The notes under the pieces: generated by a model | What the model was told of the DNA's origin: nothing | Seen by the model: the letters and a program-made list of their open reading frames with translations, nothing else | The model's database searches: none | Position numbers and translations under genes: made by a program | In this document: positions 55,322 to 64,000 of the stretch, one piece after another | Position numbering within the stretch: the stretch's first letter is position 1 | How the letters are laid out: each line of letters begins with the position of its first letter | Origin: Mesostigma viride | Taxonomy: Eukaryota; Streptophyta; Mesostigmatophyceae; Mesostigmatales; Mesostigmataceae | Direction: 5' to 3' | Assembly (NCBI GenBank): GCA_009746045.1 | Contig: RPFO01000333.1 | Location: 2,037,464-2,101,463 of the forward strand | DNA length: 64,000 nt

Positions 55322-57315
55322 CTTTGCAGACTCCACAAGCCACGAGCCACGAGATAGCCATGGCTGACGGCGGCGCTCATAACTTTCACGTTTGAGCACC
55401 GAATTTAGTCGTGAATATCACAATCGCTTTGTCTTTCTAAGACGCACATGCTGATATAATTTTCCGACGCTATTACGCAATATACGATGAGCAAACGCCC
55501 ATCGACGCAACGCAGCCTGACGGCTGCGCTCGGCAATGAAAATACGTCTGCAGCTCCGGCTGCAGCTTCGCCATCAGGGCCGGAAGGCAGTGGTGACACT
55601 AGTCGCGCACTGGTGGCCGCCCAGAACCCTCCCGGGCTTCCTGCCTCGCCATCGGCCTCGCCAGAACCTAAACGCAGCCGCTCATCCTTTCCACGCGAAC
55701 CGCGTTTCAAGTACTTCTCCTTCCATGCCGACGATCACGACTGGTTCAACAACATTTCTCCGGTCATGGCTATGAAATGCATTTTCTTCGGGGACTACGC
55801 CTCGCTTCTTGAGCTGTGCATCTACTTTCACAGCATCCGTCGCCTACTGGAATTTGACGGCCGTAATTTTACACAGAGCCGCGATTAACTGCTGCTGACG
55901 GGCTTGTACCCCCGGCCCGAGCTTCAGCACATGATTCTTTGTTCCCTGCTGACGAAGTCTGACGGCGAGATCTTGGCCCCCACCATCTCCGCAGCCACAT
56001 ACCGCTCCATCCTCACGGAAGCCTTTCAGCAGCACGTGACCCCCCTTGCCGCAGATGTGGCGGCAATGGGCGGCACGCTGGCTACTGAGCTCCCTCACAT
56101 TTCCACCACCGTCACCTCCACCTCCACCCTCCTCACCTCCACCTCCACTGCCACCTCCACCTCCACCGCCGACATCAAAGCCCAGCTCCTCGACATCGAC
56201 CAGCGTCTTAAGAACAATGCCATCGCTATCGAGGTCCTGCAGAACACCGCAGGCCTCACCGCCCAGGCAGTGAAGGACATTGCCGCCAAGCCAGCCCCGG
56301 CTGGCCTGACCGGCGATGCTCCTCCCATCACCACCTGGGCGGACATGCTTAAGCAACACACCACCTCCACCACCTCCGCTGTCGCAGCCCAGCTTCAACG
56401 GCAGACGCTTGACCTCCGCGAGGAGGCCGAGCTCGCCAAGCGCAGCCTCAACGTCATTGTCAAGAATCTCAAGATGGAGGAAGGTGAGAATTCCGAGAAG
56501 CTTGCGCGTGCTTTTGAGAGAGAAATCCTTGATCGCATGGGCCTTACTGGTGAGATCGAGCTGGCCGCCCACCGCCTTCCCCGCGCGCGGGGTAAGGCAG
56601 GGCCGCCCCCGCTCCTTCTCACCTTTAAGACCCCGGCGGACAAGATTTCTTTTCTCAGACGCCGCAAGCGGCTCGAGAAGACTCTCTTCACCCTTGACGA
56701 CGACTTGACCCTGGCGCAGCAACAACGGCGACGGGAGCTATGGCCGACCTACCTCCAGCTCCGGCAGACCAAGGCGGGGCAGCCGGTGTACTGGAAGGGG
56801 GCGGCCATCTACGTCGGCCACAAGCCCTGGCAGGCGACCCCCGCGGCCCCAGCGACCCCAGACGCTCCAGTTTAGGGGAATACAGCAGTAGTGTAGAATA
56901 GACAGACCGTGGCCATGTACATGTACGCCTCCTAGAGGCCCTATCCCAGCTAAGCCACGCGCTTTATTTAATCATGTACATGTGTGCCTATGATGAGCCA
57001 CACTCCAGATGATGCCTAGCTTTATTTAGTTATGCTATGCCATGCAGAGAGATGCTCTCTGTAGAGAAGCTATGTCCTAGCTCTTGTATAGCCATGATGA
57101 TCTTCCCCACCTATGACAGGCTCCCCTTCGCTGGGTGTTGCCTGAAACTCTGGGTGGTGCAGGTGCCCTAGTGCCCCTAGAGCAAGTGTTGTTTACATTC
57201 CCACCCTTGCAGGAAGTAGCTTAGAATGTATGATAGGCCATATGCCCCTTCTCTGGGCTATGTGCTACATATACTCCCAACGGAGTTATGTTACAATTCA
57301 ATTCAATTCAATTCA
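55322..57315 (+). mobile_element. Half-LINE H4, full length, inside H5
   Basis: Flanked by ATGGCGGAC at 55313-55321 and 57316-57324, codons that H1 has once (TACATGGCGGACAAGCTG). Complete leader, gene, 3' region, ACTCCCAACGGAGT hairpin at 57273-57286 and AATTC tail. One family member inserted into another. Confidence 0.9.
55487..56875 (+). pseudogene. Half-LINE H4 ORF1-type gene, one in-frame stop
   Basis: A 462-codon frame from ATG 55487 to the stop at 56873-56875, broken only by TAA at 55886-55888 (after residue 133); both halves are in one frame. The N-terminal part starts MSKRPSTQRSLTAALGNENT. The variable module contains ADDHDWFNNISPVMAMKCIF. The C-terminal half from about residue 240 is nearly identical to H2. 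One nonsense mutation indicates a recently active protein. Confidence 0.82.
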
Positions 57316-57535
57316 ATGGCGGACAAGCTGTTGTTTCTTATTAAAAACCGCAAGAAGCTCTTGAGGACTCGCTACACGCTGGACGACGACCTGACCCTGG
57401 CCCAGCAACCGGCAACGGCGACGCGAGCTATGGCCGACCTACCTCCAGCTCCGGCACAGCGCAGGGGGGAAACCGGCATACTGGCGGGGGGACGTCGACC
57501 ACAAGCCTTGGCAGGCACCCCCAGTCTAGGGAATA

Positions 57536-58308
57536 CACCGTCCGCATTGGAAGTTTGTTATTATGGGTCAATTTTTGCCGTATTTGCATTACGAATAACC
57601 CTGGATTGTTTGTTGGGGAGCCAGTTAGAGTCCCGGGTTTTTATTATTTAATTAAAACCTTTTGTTTGTTTGTTTGTCCTGCAGCCGTTCAAGGCACCTG
57701 GGTACTTATTTAATTAAATTTCTTTTGTTTGTTTGGTAGATATGGTACACGCCGTCCCCAACCCGGCCCGGCGGCCTCCCTTTCGGCGGCCACAGGCTAT
57801 AGTCAGTGGAGGTCTCAGGTCAGTGATACCCTATTTAATTGCTCAAGGCCCAGTATCGCACATGAGTAGTACATCTTACATGTACATCTGTAGACACGCT
57901 CAGGCCTCAGCCTCTACTGAGTACCGACCGACGTGCCCTGCCGAGGCAGTAGAGCGTGGATTGCTGGATGCAAAAGCGGTTCACTTGGTTCGCGCCTCAC
58001 CCCGCGCTCGGCCTGAGTCTCGCGGGTTTTTTTCGATTTTCACGATATTTCATGTTCCCCGCCTGTCCAAGGTATTTTCGAAGGTTTTATGTACTTTTAT
58101 ATAATATAAAGTGTTTGTTTGTTTTCTCACAGGGCGACGACCCCGTGCCCACATGAGTTAATTAATTAATTTTGTTTGTTTGTTTGTTGCGTCCAGTCCT
58201 CAGCCCCCGGAGTTAATTAATTAATTTTCTTTTGTTTTTTTTATGGTTTTCAGCCAGAACATTTTCCAGAAGCTAATTATTTATTTAAAACTTCCAATGC
58301 GGACGGTG
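57536..58308. mobile_element. 773-bp MITE with TA target, in H5
   Basis: Terminal inverted repeats CACCGTCCGCATTGGAAG and its complement lie at 57536-57553 and 58291-58308, flanked by TA at 57534-57535 and 58309-58310. TA target and lack of coding capacity suggest a Tc1/mariner-type MITE. Internal sequence has several TTTG and TTAATTAA runs (57661, 57725, 58160, 58215). Confidence 0.7.
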
Positions 58309-58564
58309 TATAATAGTGCAGTAGTGTAGATTAGTAGAAGGCTTAGCCTACCACACGGCCCCCGCGCATGTGCGCCCATGATGGCCATGCATGGATGATG
58401 CATTAAGAATTGAGCCACGCCCTCAGCCTATATTATCATAATGGGACCCCCATGGATGATGCATTAAGTAAGAATTTAGCTCAGCCCTGCCTATGCTAAC
58501 AGAGAGTCACTCTTTGATGAGAAGCCATGCCCTAGCCTTAATGTATAGCCATGATGATCTTCCA

Positions 58565-59605
58565 CCCCATTAAATTAAATTAAATTATAACATGCCTCCG
58601 TTGGGAGATCATGTAGCACATATTCCCTGATGGATGGGTGGAGTGGAGGAAGCCGCGTAATCGGGCTATAACCTAACTCTAACCTCCACGGCCGACGACA
58701 TCAACACCCGCATTGGCCAGGCCTGGGCGGCCCTCCGCCGCCTCGACAGGTTCTGGACCTGTCGCTACCTGAGCACTTGAGCGACGCAAGCGCATTCTGT
58801 TCAAGGCCCTTGTCCTCAGCATCCTCCTTTATGCATGGCTGCGAGGCGTGGATCACCTGGACCAGGCGCTGAGCCAGCAGCTTGACGGCACCGTCACTCG
58901 AATGCTCCGTCATATCCTCGGCGTCCGCTACCAAGAACGCCGCACCCGGGCCGAGCTCTGCTACTGCGAGCTCCCTCTTCTTGTCACCTGGCATACCATC
59001 CGACACCGCCGCCTCCTCTTTGCCGGCCATCTCGCCCGCACATGCAGACCAGGTGAATACCGATGTGGGCCCTGCCGGGGGGCTTAAGACGGGCCAACCA
59101 GGTAGACACCTCCTCCTATGGCAGGGTCCCCTTGTCCCATCGCAACCCACTGGCAAACTTGCGCGCGCCGGGCACTGGCGCGGCGCGACCCGGACCTATG
59201 TGACACAACTGCTTAAAGATGCAGGGCTTAATTCTGGGACTATCCGTACTCCGCGCCCGCATGATTGACAAGGAGAAATGGCCGCTGCCATCTGCGATAA
59301 GCACCTTCCCGAGGGGTATGCTCCTGTTTTCTCCCCACGGGCCGGCGCGCCCCCGCGGCCCGTTGCTAGCCAGGGTAGAAGTCCGCAGGTGGAGGTTATT
59401 CGTCCTGAGGATAGCCGCTACACTACCGCCTCGTCTGCCATTACAGTAGAGGACAGCTCGGATGAGGATTACATCCCCATCTAGTGCTTAACGGTTGGGG
59501 GATGATGCAGACGATATTTGTTTAAACTTTTGTGTAATTATTTTTCTAATGAGATTAGCATAATAGTCGGTACTCCGTGGCATGCCTTTGCGCATGACAC
59601 GCAAG

Positions 59606-59639
<34 letters not shown>

Positions 59640-60280
59640 ACTCTAAGCTATATCTAGTCTAGAAAATCCTAACTACACTACTCATCAAAACGCCTCCTCC
59701 TCTTGGGGGTAGGTGGCTTGCCCACAGGGGCTGGCGTGTGAGCCTTGACAATGACTTCTGCCACCGCGTCTTGTTCTGCATGACAGTCCAAAGAAGGCCG
59801 GGAGAGAGAGTGGATGCGGTGTTCAAACTGGGCTGCATGGGACCACTAGGTCGGCCAGCAACATCTGGATGTACGTAGTTCGTGGCATGTTTCCCTACCC
59901 TTTCGGGAATGCCCTTGGGGTAAGGCCAGGTACGTCAGAATATGCCGCCCTGGCTGACCAAGCCGCTGGGGCCTGGGGGGCTGCCAGACCAAGGGCGGCG
60001 TCGACCTGGCTGGTGCGAGCAAGGTGTCCTACAACAAATGCTATCCTACGCTGCCTAATCTCGTCCGAAATACGAGGCATACCCTGATACAAAGACTCTA
60101 ATGACGGGCGCTTGGAAAACCCTACGTTCAGGACCTGTCGGAGCATCCTGTAAACCGTGCCGTCTAGCTTAGCTGCCAGTGTTGGTGTGATTGTCCACGC
60201 CTCGGCGCCGTAAGCACCGCCGTGAGGACGAGGACCTTGATGAGCATGCGCTTGCGCTGCTCACCCAGGCCGGTTCCGCC
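58565..60280 (-). mobile_element. LINE-E, reverse, split by LINE-B
   Basis: The minus-strand 3' end lies at 58574-58682: AATTT tail, TCTCCCAACGGAGG hairpin (58608-58595) and the 3' region. C-terminal coding sequence continues at 59638-60280 (GFSKRPSLESLYQGMPRISD, IRQRRIAFV, GHLARTSQVDAALGL), with frameshifts. CCCCATTAA at 58565-58573 and 60279-60287 may be its target duplication. Confidence 0.7.
58683..59637 (+). mobile_element. LINE-B, 955 bp, inside LINE-E
   Basis: TAACTCTAA at 58674-58682 and 59638-59646 is the 9-bp target duplication. Coding remnants include DDINTRIGQAWAALRRLDRF, LDQALSQQLDGTVTRMLRHI, ILGVRYQERRTRAELCYCEL, TIRHRRLLFAGHLART and the end AITVEDSSDEDYIPI with stop at 59482. 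The 3' region and a TTAC tail follow. Most complete LINE-B in the window; frames are broken upstream of 59278. Confidence 0.85.
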
Positions 60281-60287
60281 CCATTAA

Positions 60288-60345
60288 TTAATTAATTAAT
60301 TAGGAACATAACTCCGTTGGGAGTATATGTAGCACATAGCCCAGA
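60288..60345 (-). mobile_element. Half-LINE 3' end, about 60 bp, reverse
   Basis: On the minus strand, CTATGTGCTACATATACTCCC, AACGGAGTTATGTTCC and an AATTAATT tail. A very short 5'-truncated half-LINE insertion. Confidence 0.6.
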
Positions 60346-60385
60346 TCAGCTCAGTTTGAACACCGCATCCACTCAGTAATTAAAG

Positions 60386-60575
60386 TAAGCTCCTTGTTAT
60401 GATATGCTCACATGGGTCTTATTGCACCCACAGATTGCCGGATCGTTAGCGTGTCCGTTTAGCTAACGTGCCCGAATGCAGCTGTGGCATGTCTTTGGCA
60501 TGAAGGAGCCTGGGGTCTCTGCCCTTTCTCCTGTTGTGCACTTCGGTGCTCCGTGACTCCCCAACGGGAGCACGA
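60386..60575 (+). mobile_element. SINE-A copy
   Basis: Matches 41900-42110: GATATGCTCACATGGGTC, TTATTGCACCCACAG, CTTTGGCATGAAGGAG, CTCTGCCCTTTCTCC and the 3' hairpin GACTCCCCAACGGGAGCAC, followed by an AT-rich segment. Confidence 0.7.
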
Positions 60576-60665
60576 GTTATTATATAGTTATTACGAGTTA
60601 TTATATTATTATACTAATATATACGAGTTTATATATAGTTATTACGAGTTATTATATTATTAATT
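60576..60665. repeat. AT-rich repeat of TTACGAGTTATTATAT units
   Basis: Imperfect repeats of TTATTACGAGTTATTATATT next to the SINE-A end. It probably arose from the tail. Confidence 0.6.
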
Positions 60666-60966
60666 ACTTGCGTGTAGTACTTGCGTGTAAGTAAGTAAGT
60701 AAGTACTTGCGTGTCATGCGCAAAGGCATGCCACGGAGTACTGTGCTAATCTCATTAGAAAAATAATTACACAAAAGTTGGCTATCTCCTTGATAATTAC
60801 ACAAAAGTTTAAACAAATATCATCTGCATCATCCCCCAACCGTTAATAAGCACTAGATGGGGATGTAATCCTCATCCGAGCTGTCCTCTATTGTAATGGC
60901 AGACGAGGCGGTAGTGTAGCGGCTATCCTCAGGACCAATAACCTCCACCTGTGGACTTCTACCCTG
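60666..60966 (-). mobile_element. LINE-B 3' fragment, reverse
   Basis: On the minus strand: codons for AITIEDSSDEDYIPI and stop (60853), 3' region, and a TTAC tail at 60666-60708 with a duplicated GTACTTGCGTGT end. An extra 30-bp duplication of the AATTACACAAAAGTT segment occurs near 60765-60805. Confidence 0.75.
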
Positions 60967-61473
60967 GCTCCACTCAGACTCTAGTAGACCACTCTCCAGA
61001 CCTGGCTGGACTGTCTGGGCCTGGAGGCGAGGGCGGTGGGGTTGGAGATAGCTAGTGTCAAAACTGAGGTGATGGTGATTGGGGCCTCCAGTACACCACC
61101 GCTGCCGCGCCTGCTCGACGGGACGGAGGTCCCGTTCCGCGATCGCTTCAAACTGTTGGGGAGTTGGCTCCCTGACACTGCCGACGATGTGGACATCCGC
61201 ATCGTCCTGGCCTGCTGGGCCGGCCAGGCTCCCTTCGCTCAACACCTACTGGCGCTCGACGGGCCTGGGCAAGCACCGCAAGCGCATGCTCGATCTTCAA
61301 GGTCCTCGTCCTCACGGCACCTGCTCACGTATGGCGCCGAGGCGTGGACACTCACACCCACACTGGCAGCTAAGCTCAACGGCACGGTTTACAGGATGCT
61401 CCGACAGGTCCTAAACGTAGGGTTTTCCAAGCGCCCGTCATTAGAGTCTTTGTTAATCATGGTATGCCTCGTA

Positions 61474-62414
61474 AGTAAGTAAGTAAGTAAGTAAGTACTT
61501 GCGTGTCATGCGCAAAGGCATGCCACGGAGTACTGTGCTAATCTCATTAGAAAAATAATTACACAAAACTGACAAAAGTTCAAACAAATATCGTCTGCAT
61601 CATCCCCCAACCGCACTAGATGGGGATGTAATCCTCATCCGAGCTGTCCTCTACTGTAATGGCAGACGAGGCGGTAGTGTAGCGGCTATCCTCAGGACCA
61701 ATAACGTCCACCTGCGGACTTCGACCCTGGCTAGCAACGGGCCGCGGGGCCCGTGGGGAGAAAACAGGAGCATACCCCTCGGGAAGGTGCTTATCGCAGA
61801 TGGCAGCCCATTTCTCCTTGTCAATCATGCGGGCCGGCGCGGAGTACGGATAGTCCCAGAAGCCCTGCATCTTCAAGCAGTTGTGTCACATAGGTCCGGG
61901 TAGGGCACCTATAGCTCGCACCAACCAGGTAGACACCTCACGTGGCCCCCCCGCAGCTAGGACTGCGACCAGCCCAGCCTGGCCGGCACCTCCTGACGTG
62001 GGCCGGGCCCAGTGATGTTAGACGCCGCAAGGCCCGCACCTTCAAAGAACAGCTAGTAGAGGACATGGGGGGCCTAGGCCTCTCTGTGATTTGGAAGAAG
62101 ATGATGGACAAGGCCAAGTGGGCCCAGGTCATAGAGGAGGACAACGAGCCCCCCCCAGTGGGGAAGCGCCCGCGTGTGCAATCCCGTGGGAGGCACGCCA
62201 GACAGCTCCCCGGCCTATAGGGCAGCGTGCGGCTGTCTAGATAGATGTTGTAGTTAGAATGCTGTTAGATAGATGTAGTATTTAGCCGATGTAGATAGAT
62301 TAGACCGGTAGGACTGTTTGCACCCATCCATCCATCCATCGGGGTTAATGCTCCGTGACTCCCCTGAACGGGAGCACGAGTAATTAATTCAATAGGTCCG
62401 GGTCGCGCCGCGCC
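61474..62414 (-). mobile_element. LINE-B, reverse, inside LINE-E, split by LINE-A
   Basis: Target duplication GGTATGCCTCGTA at 61461-61473 and 62415-62427 (the last three bases may overlap the tail). The minus strand shows the DSSDEDYIPI end (stop at 61616), MIDKEKWAAICDKHLPEGYA near 61840, 3' region and TTAC tail. The 5' part continues at 62392-62414 beyond LINE-A. Confidence 0.85.
61902..62391 (+). mobile_element. LINE-A, 490 bp, inside LINE-B
   Basis: Target duplication ATAGGTCCGGGT at 61890-61901 and 62392-62403; the uninterrupted LINE-B at 59190-59210 has this sequence once. Codes for the LINE-A C-terminus (KARTFKEQLVEDMGGLGLSV, DKAKWAQVIEEDNEPPPVGK), then 3' region, a slightly altered hairpin (CCCCTGAACGGGAG) and a short TAATTAATT tail. 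Confidence 0.88.
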
Positions 62415-62923
62415 GGTATGCCTCGTATTTTGGACGAGATTATAGGCAGCCGCCGTAGGATAGCATTTGTAGGACACCTTGCTCGCACTGCAGCCAGGTC
62501 GACACCGCCCTTGGTCTGGCAGGCCCCCAGCGGCTTGGCCAGCCAGGGCGGCACATTCTGACCTGGCCTGGCCCCAAGGGCATTCCCAAAAGGGTAGGGA
62601 AACCTGTCACGAACTACACCCACATGTTGTTGGACGACCTAGTGGTCCCAGCCCAGTTTGCATGAACACCGCATCCACTCTCTCTCCCTCCATGGACCGC
62701 CATGCAGGACATGCAAGACGCGGTGGCAGAAGATTGTCAAGGCTCACATGCCAGACCCTGTGGGCAAGCCACCTCCCCCCAAGAGGAGGAGGCGTTTTGA
62801 TGAGTAGTGTAGTTAGGCTTTTCTAGACTAGATAGCTTAGAGTTAGTAGGTTAGTTCGATTACGCGGCTTCCTCCACTCCACCCATCCATCATGGAATAT
62901 GTGCTACATGATCTCCCAACAAG

Positions 62924-64000
62924 GTCGCAGATTACGACTGGGCCACCATTTCTCCGACCGATGCTATGCGCTGCATCTTCTTCGGGGATTACGCTTCGCT
63001 TAACGACCTGTGCCTCCATCTCTACTCCACCAACCGCCTCCTCGCCCCGGACGGCAGCCGCGTGGGCAACATCTACCATCTGATCGGCGGCTTCCGCCCC
63101 CATCTCCAGCACGCCATCCTCAACTCCCTTCTCCAGCGCTCTGACGCCGAGATCTGGGCTTCACCCCTTTCCGTCCCCACCCTCCGCTCCATCCTCACGG
63201 AAGCCTTTCAGCAGCACGTGACCCCCCTTGCTGCCGACATAGCAGCAATCGGCGGCACGCTGACTGCTGAGGCTTCCTCACATTTCCACCGCCGCCGCCT
63301 CCACCTCCACTGCCATTTCCGCCAGCTCCACTGCCGACATCAAAGCCCAGCTCCTCGACCTCGACCAACGCCTTCAAGCCACCGCCAACGCCCTTGAGAG
63401 CTTGCATGACACCGCCGGCCTCACCGCCCAGGCGGTGAAGGACATCGCCGCCCAGCCGGCGCCTGCTGGCTCGGCCGGCGATGCTCCCTCCACCTGGGCG
63501 GACTTGTTAATAAGCAGCACACCACCTCCACCATCTCCACCATCTCGGCACAACTCAAGCAACAAGCCCTCGACCTTCGCGAGGAAGCCGACATCGCCCG
63601 GCGCAGCCACAATGTCATCGCCAAGCACTTCGACCAGCCGGCAGGTGAGACCTCCACGAGCCTTCTTGAGGCATTTAAGCGCGCCATTCTTGCCCCCATG
63701 TTACTCACTGGTGAGCTGGACATGTCGGCTGTCCGCCTCCCCCGCGCGCGGGGGAAGGCTGGCCCGGCACCCGTGCTCCTCACCTTTAAGTACATGGCGG
63801 ACAAGCTGGCGTTCCTTAAATGCCGCAAGAAGCTCTCGGAGACTCGCTTCACGCCGGACGACGACTTGACCCTGGCCCAGCAACAGCGGCGACGCGAGCT
63901 ATGGCCGACCTACCTTCAGCTCCGGCAGAGCGCAAGGGGGAAGCCGGTATACTGGAGGGGGGCGGTCATCCACGTTGACCACAAGCCCTGGCAGCCCCCT
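62924..64000 (+). mobile_element. Half-LINE H6, 5'-truncated, runs off window
   Basis: Begins inside the variable module (DYDWATISPTDAMRCIFFGD) right after a cut LINE-E 3' end. Protein blocks with frameshifts: LTEAFQQHVTPLAADIAAIG near 63200, a split coiled-coil-like region, LRKMTV-free LPRARGKAGPAPVLLTFK near 63740, and TPDDDLTLAQQQRRRELWPT near 63855. Closest to H1 in its variable module and C-terminus. It is not full length in this window. Confidence 0.75.

Larger units (their letters stand above)
54008..58564 (+). mobile_element. Half-LINE H5, split by H4 and a MITE
   Basis: Leader at 54008-54173, ORF1-type gene from 54174, interrupted at 55321 by H4, resumed at 57325, stop near 57531, interrupted again at 57536-58308 by a TA-flanked MITE. 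The 3' region resumes at 58311 and stops where reverse LINE-E begins (58565). The 3' hairpin of H5 itself is not seen. Confidence 0.8.
60970..62895 (+). mobile_element. LINE-E host copy, split by LINE-B (which holds LINE-A)
   Basis: LINE-E parts are 60970-61473 and 62428-62895. Coding remnants: GLEIASVKTEVMVIGAS, LLDGTEVPFRDRFKLLGSWL, LTYGAEAWTLTPTLAAKLNG, MLRQVLNVGFSKRPSLESL. After the insertion follow CGTATTTTGGACGAG and a GHL-type segment, ending KPPPPKRRRRFDE and stop near 62805. The 3' region runs to TGCTACATGATCTCCCAAC at 62895, where H6 begins. Confidence 0.75.

Overview
The window is nuclear DNA from a photosynthetic eukaryote of the green lineage, most likely a green alga. The evidence is a seven-exon, plant-like ribosomal protein L5 gene (CDS 42864-47590, minus strand), a small gene for a plant clock protein of the ELF4 family (26728-27139, minus strand), and GT-AG introns. 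Almost everything else is mobile DNA and simple repeats. Most long open reading frames in the window come from microsatellites or transposons.

Family names used here are my own labels. LINE-A (tail TTAA), LINE-B (tail TTAC) and LINE-E (tail AATTT) are reverse-transcriptase non-LTR elements. LINE-C has an ORF1 plus an endonuclease ORF2. LINE-D is a reverse-transcriptase fragment. SINE-A is a short non-coding element that ends like LINE-A. The half-LINE (H1 to H6, tail AATTC) encodes only an ORF1-type protein. There is also a piggyBac-like DNA transposon with its TTAA-flanked non-autonomous derivative, an inverted-repeat element X, a TA-flanked MITE, and an unnamed GATT-tailed repeat.

Layout: 1-2770, GATT-tailed repeat and a 745-bp GATT array. 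3.3-5.6 kb, SINE-A, LINE-A and LINE-B pieces inserted in one another. 5.8-7.9 kb, decayed ORF1 gene. 7996-20605, probably one old piggyBac-like element with a broken transposase, itself hit by LINE-B, element X (with a TTAA MITE inside it), a 1.25-kb duplication and half-LINE H1. 20.6-25.6 kb, LINE debris around a 2.6-kb CCCA array. 25.6-27.6 kb, single-copy DNA with the ELF4-like gene. 27964-31632, second TTAA MITE, split by half-LINE H2. 32.1-34.1 kb, half-LINE H3. 34.1-39.2 kb, LINE-C, minus strand. 39.2-42.3 kb, LINE-D split by LINE-A and SINE-A. 42.8-47.6 kb, RPL5. 49.3-51.8 kb, four tandem arrays. 50.6-53.2 kb, possible exons of one unknown gene. 54.0-58.6 kb, half-LINE H5 split by H4 and by a TA-flanked MITE. 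58.6-62.9 kb, LINE-E copies nested with LINE-B and LINE-A. 62.9-64.0 kb, half-LINE H6.

The most interesting system is the half-LINE. It has the 5' leader of LINE-C, only an ORF1 coding region, and the 3' end of LINE-E. Its last bases form a hairpin with a CAAC loop. LINE-E, LINE-A and SINE-A have the same hairpin with different but still paired stem bases. This suggests a parasite that brings its own RNA-binding protein and borrows reverse transcriptase from other LINEs. Target-site duplications flank several copies, and the window contains both the filled and the empty version of one insertion site.
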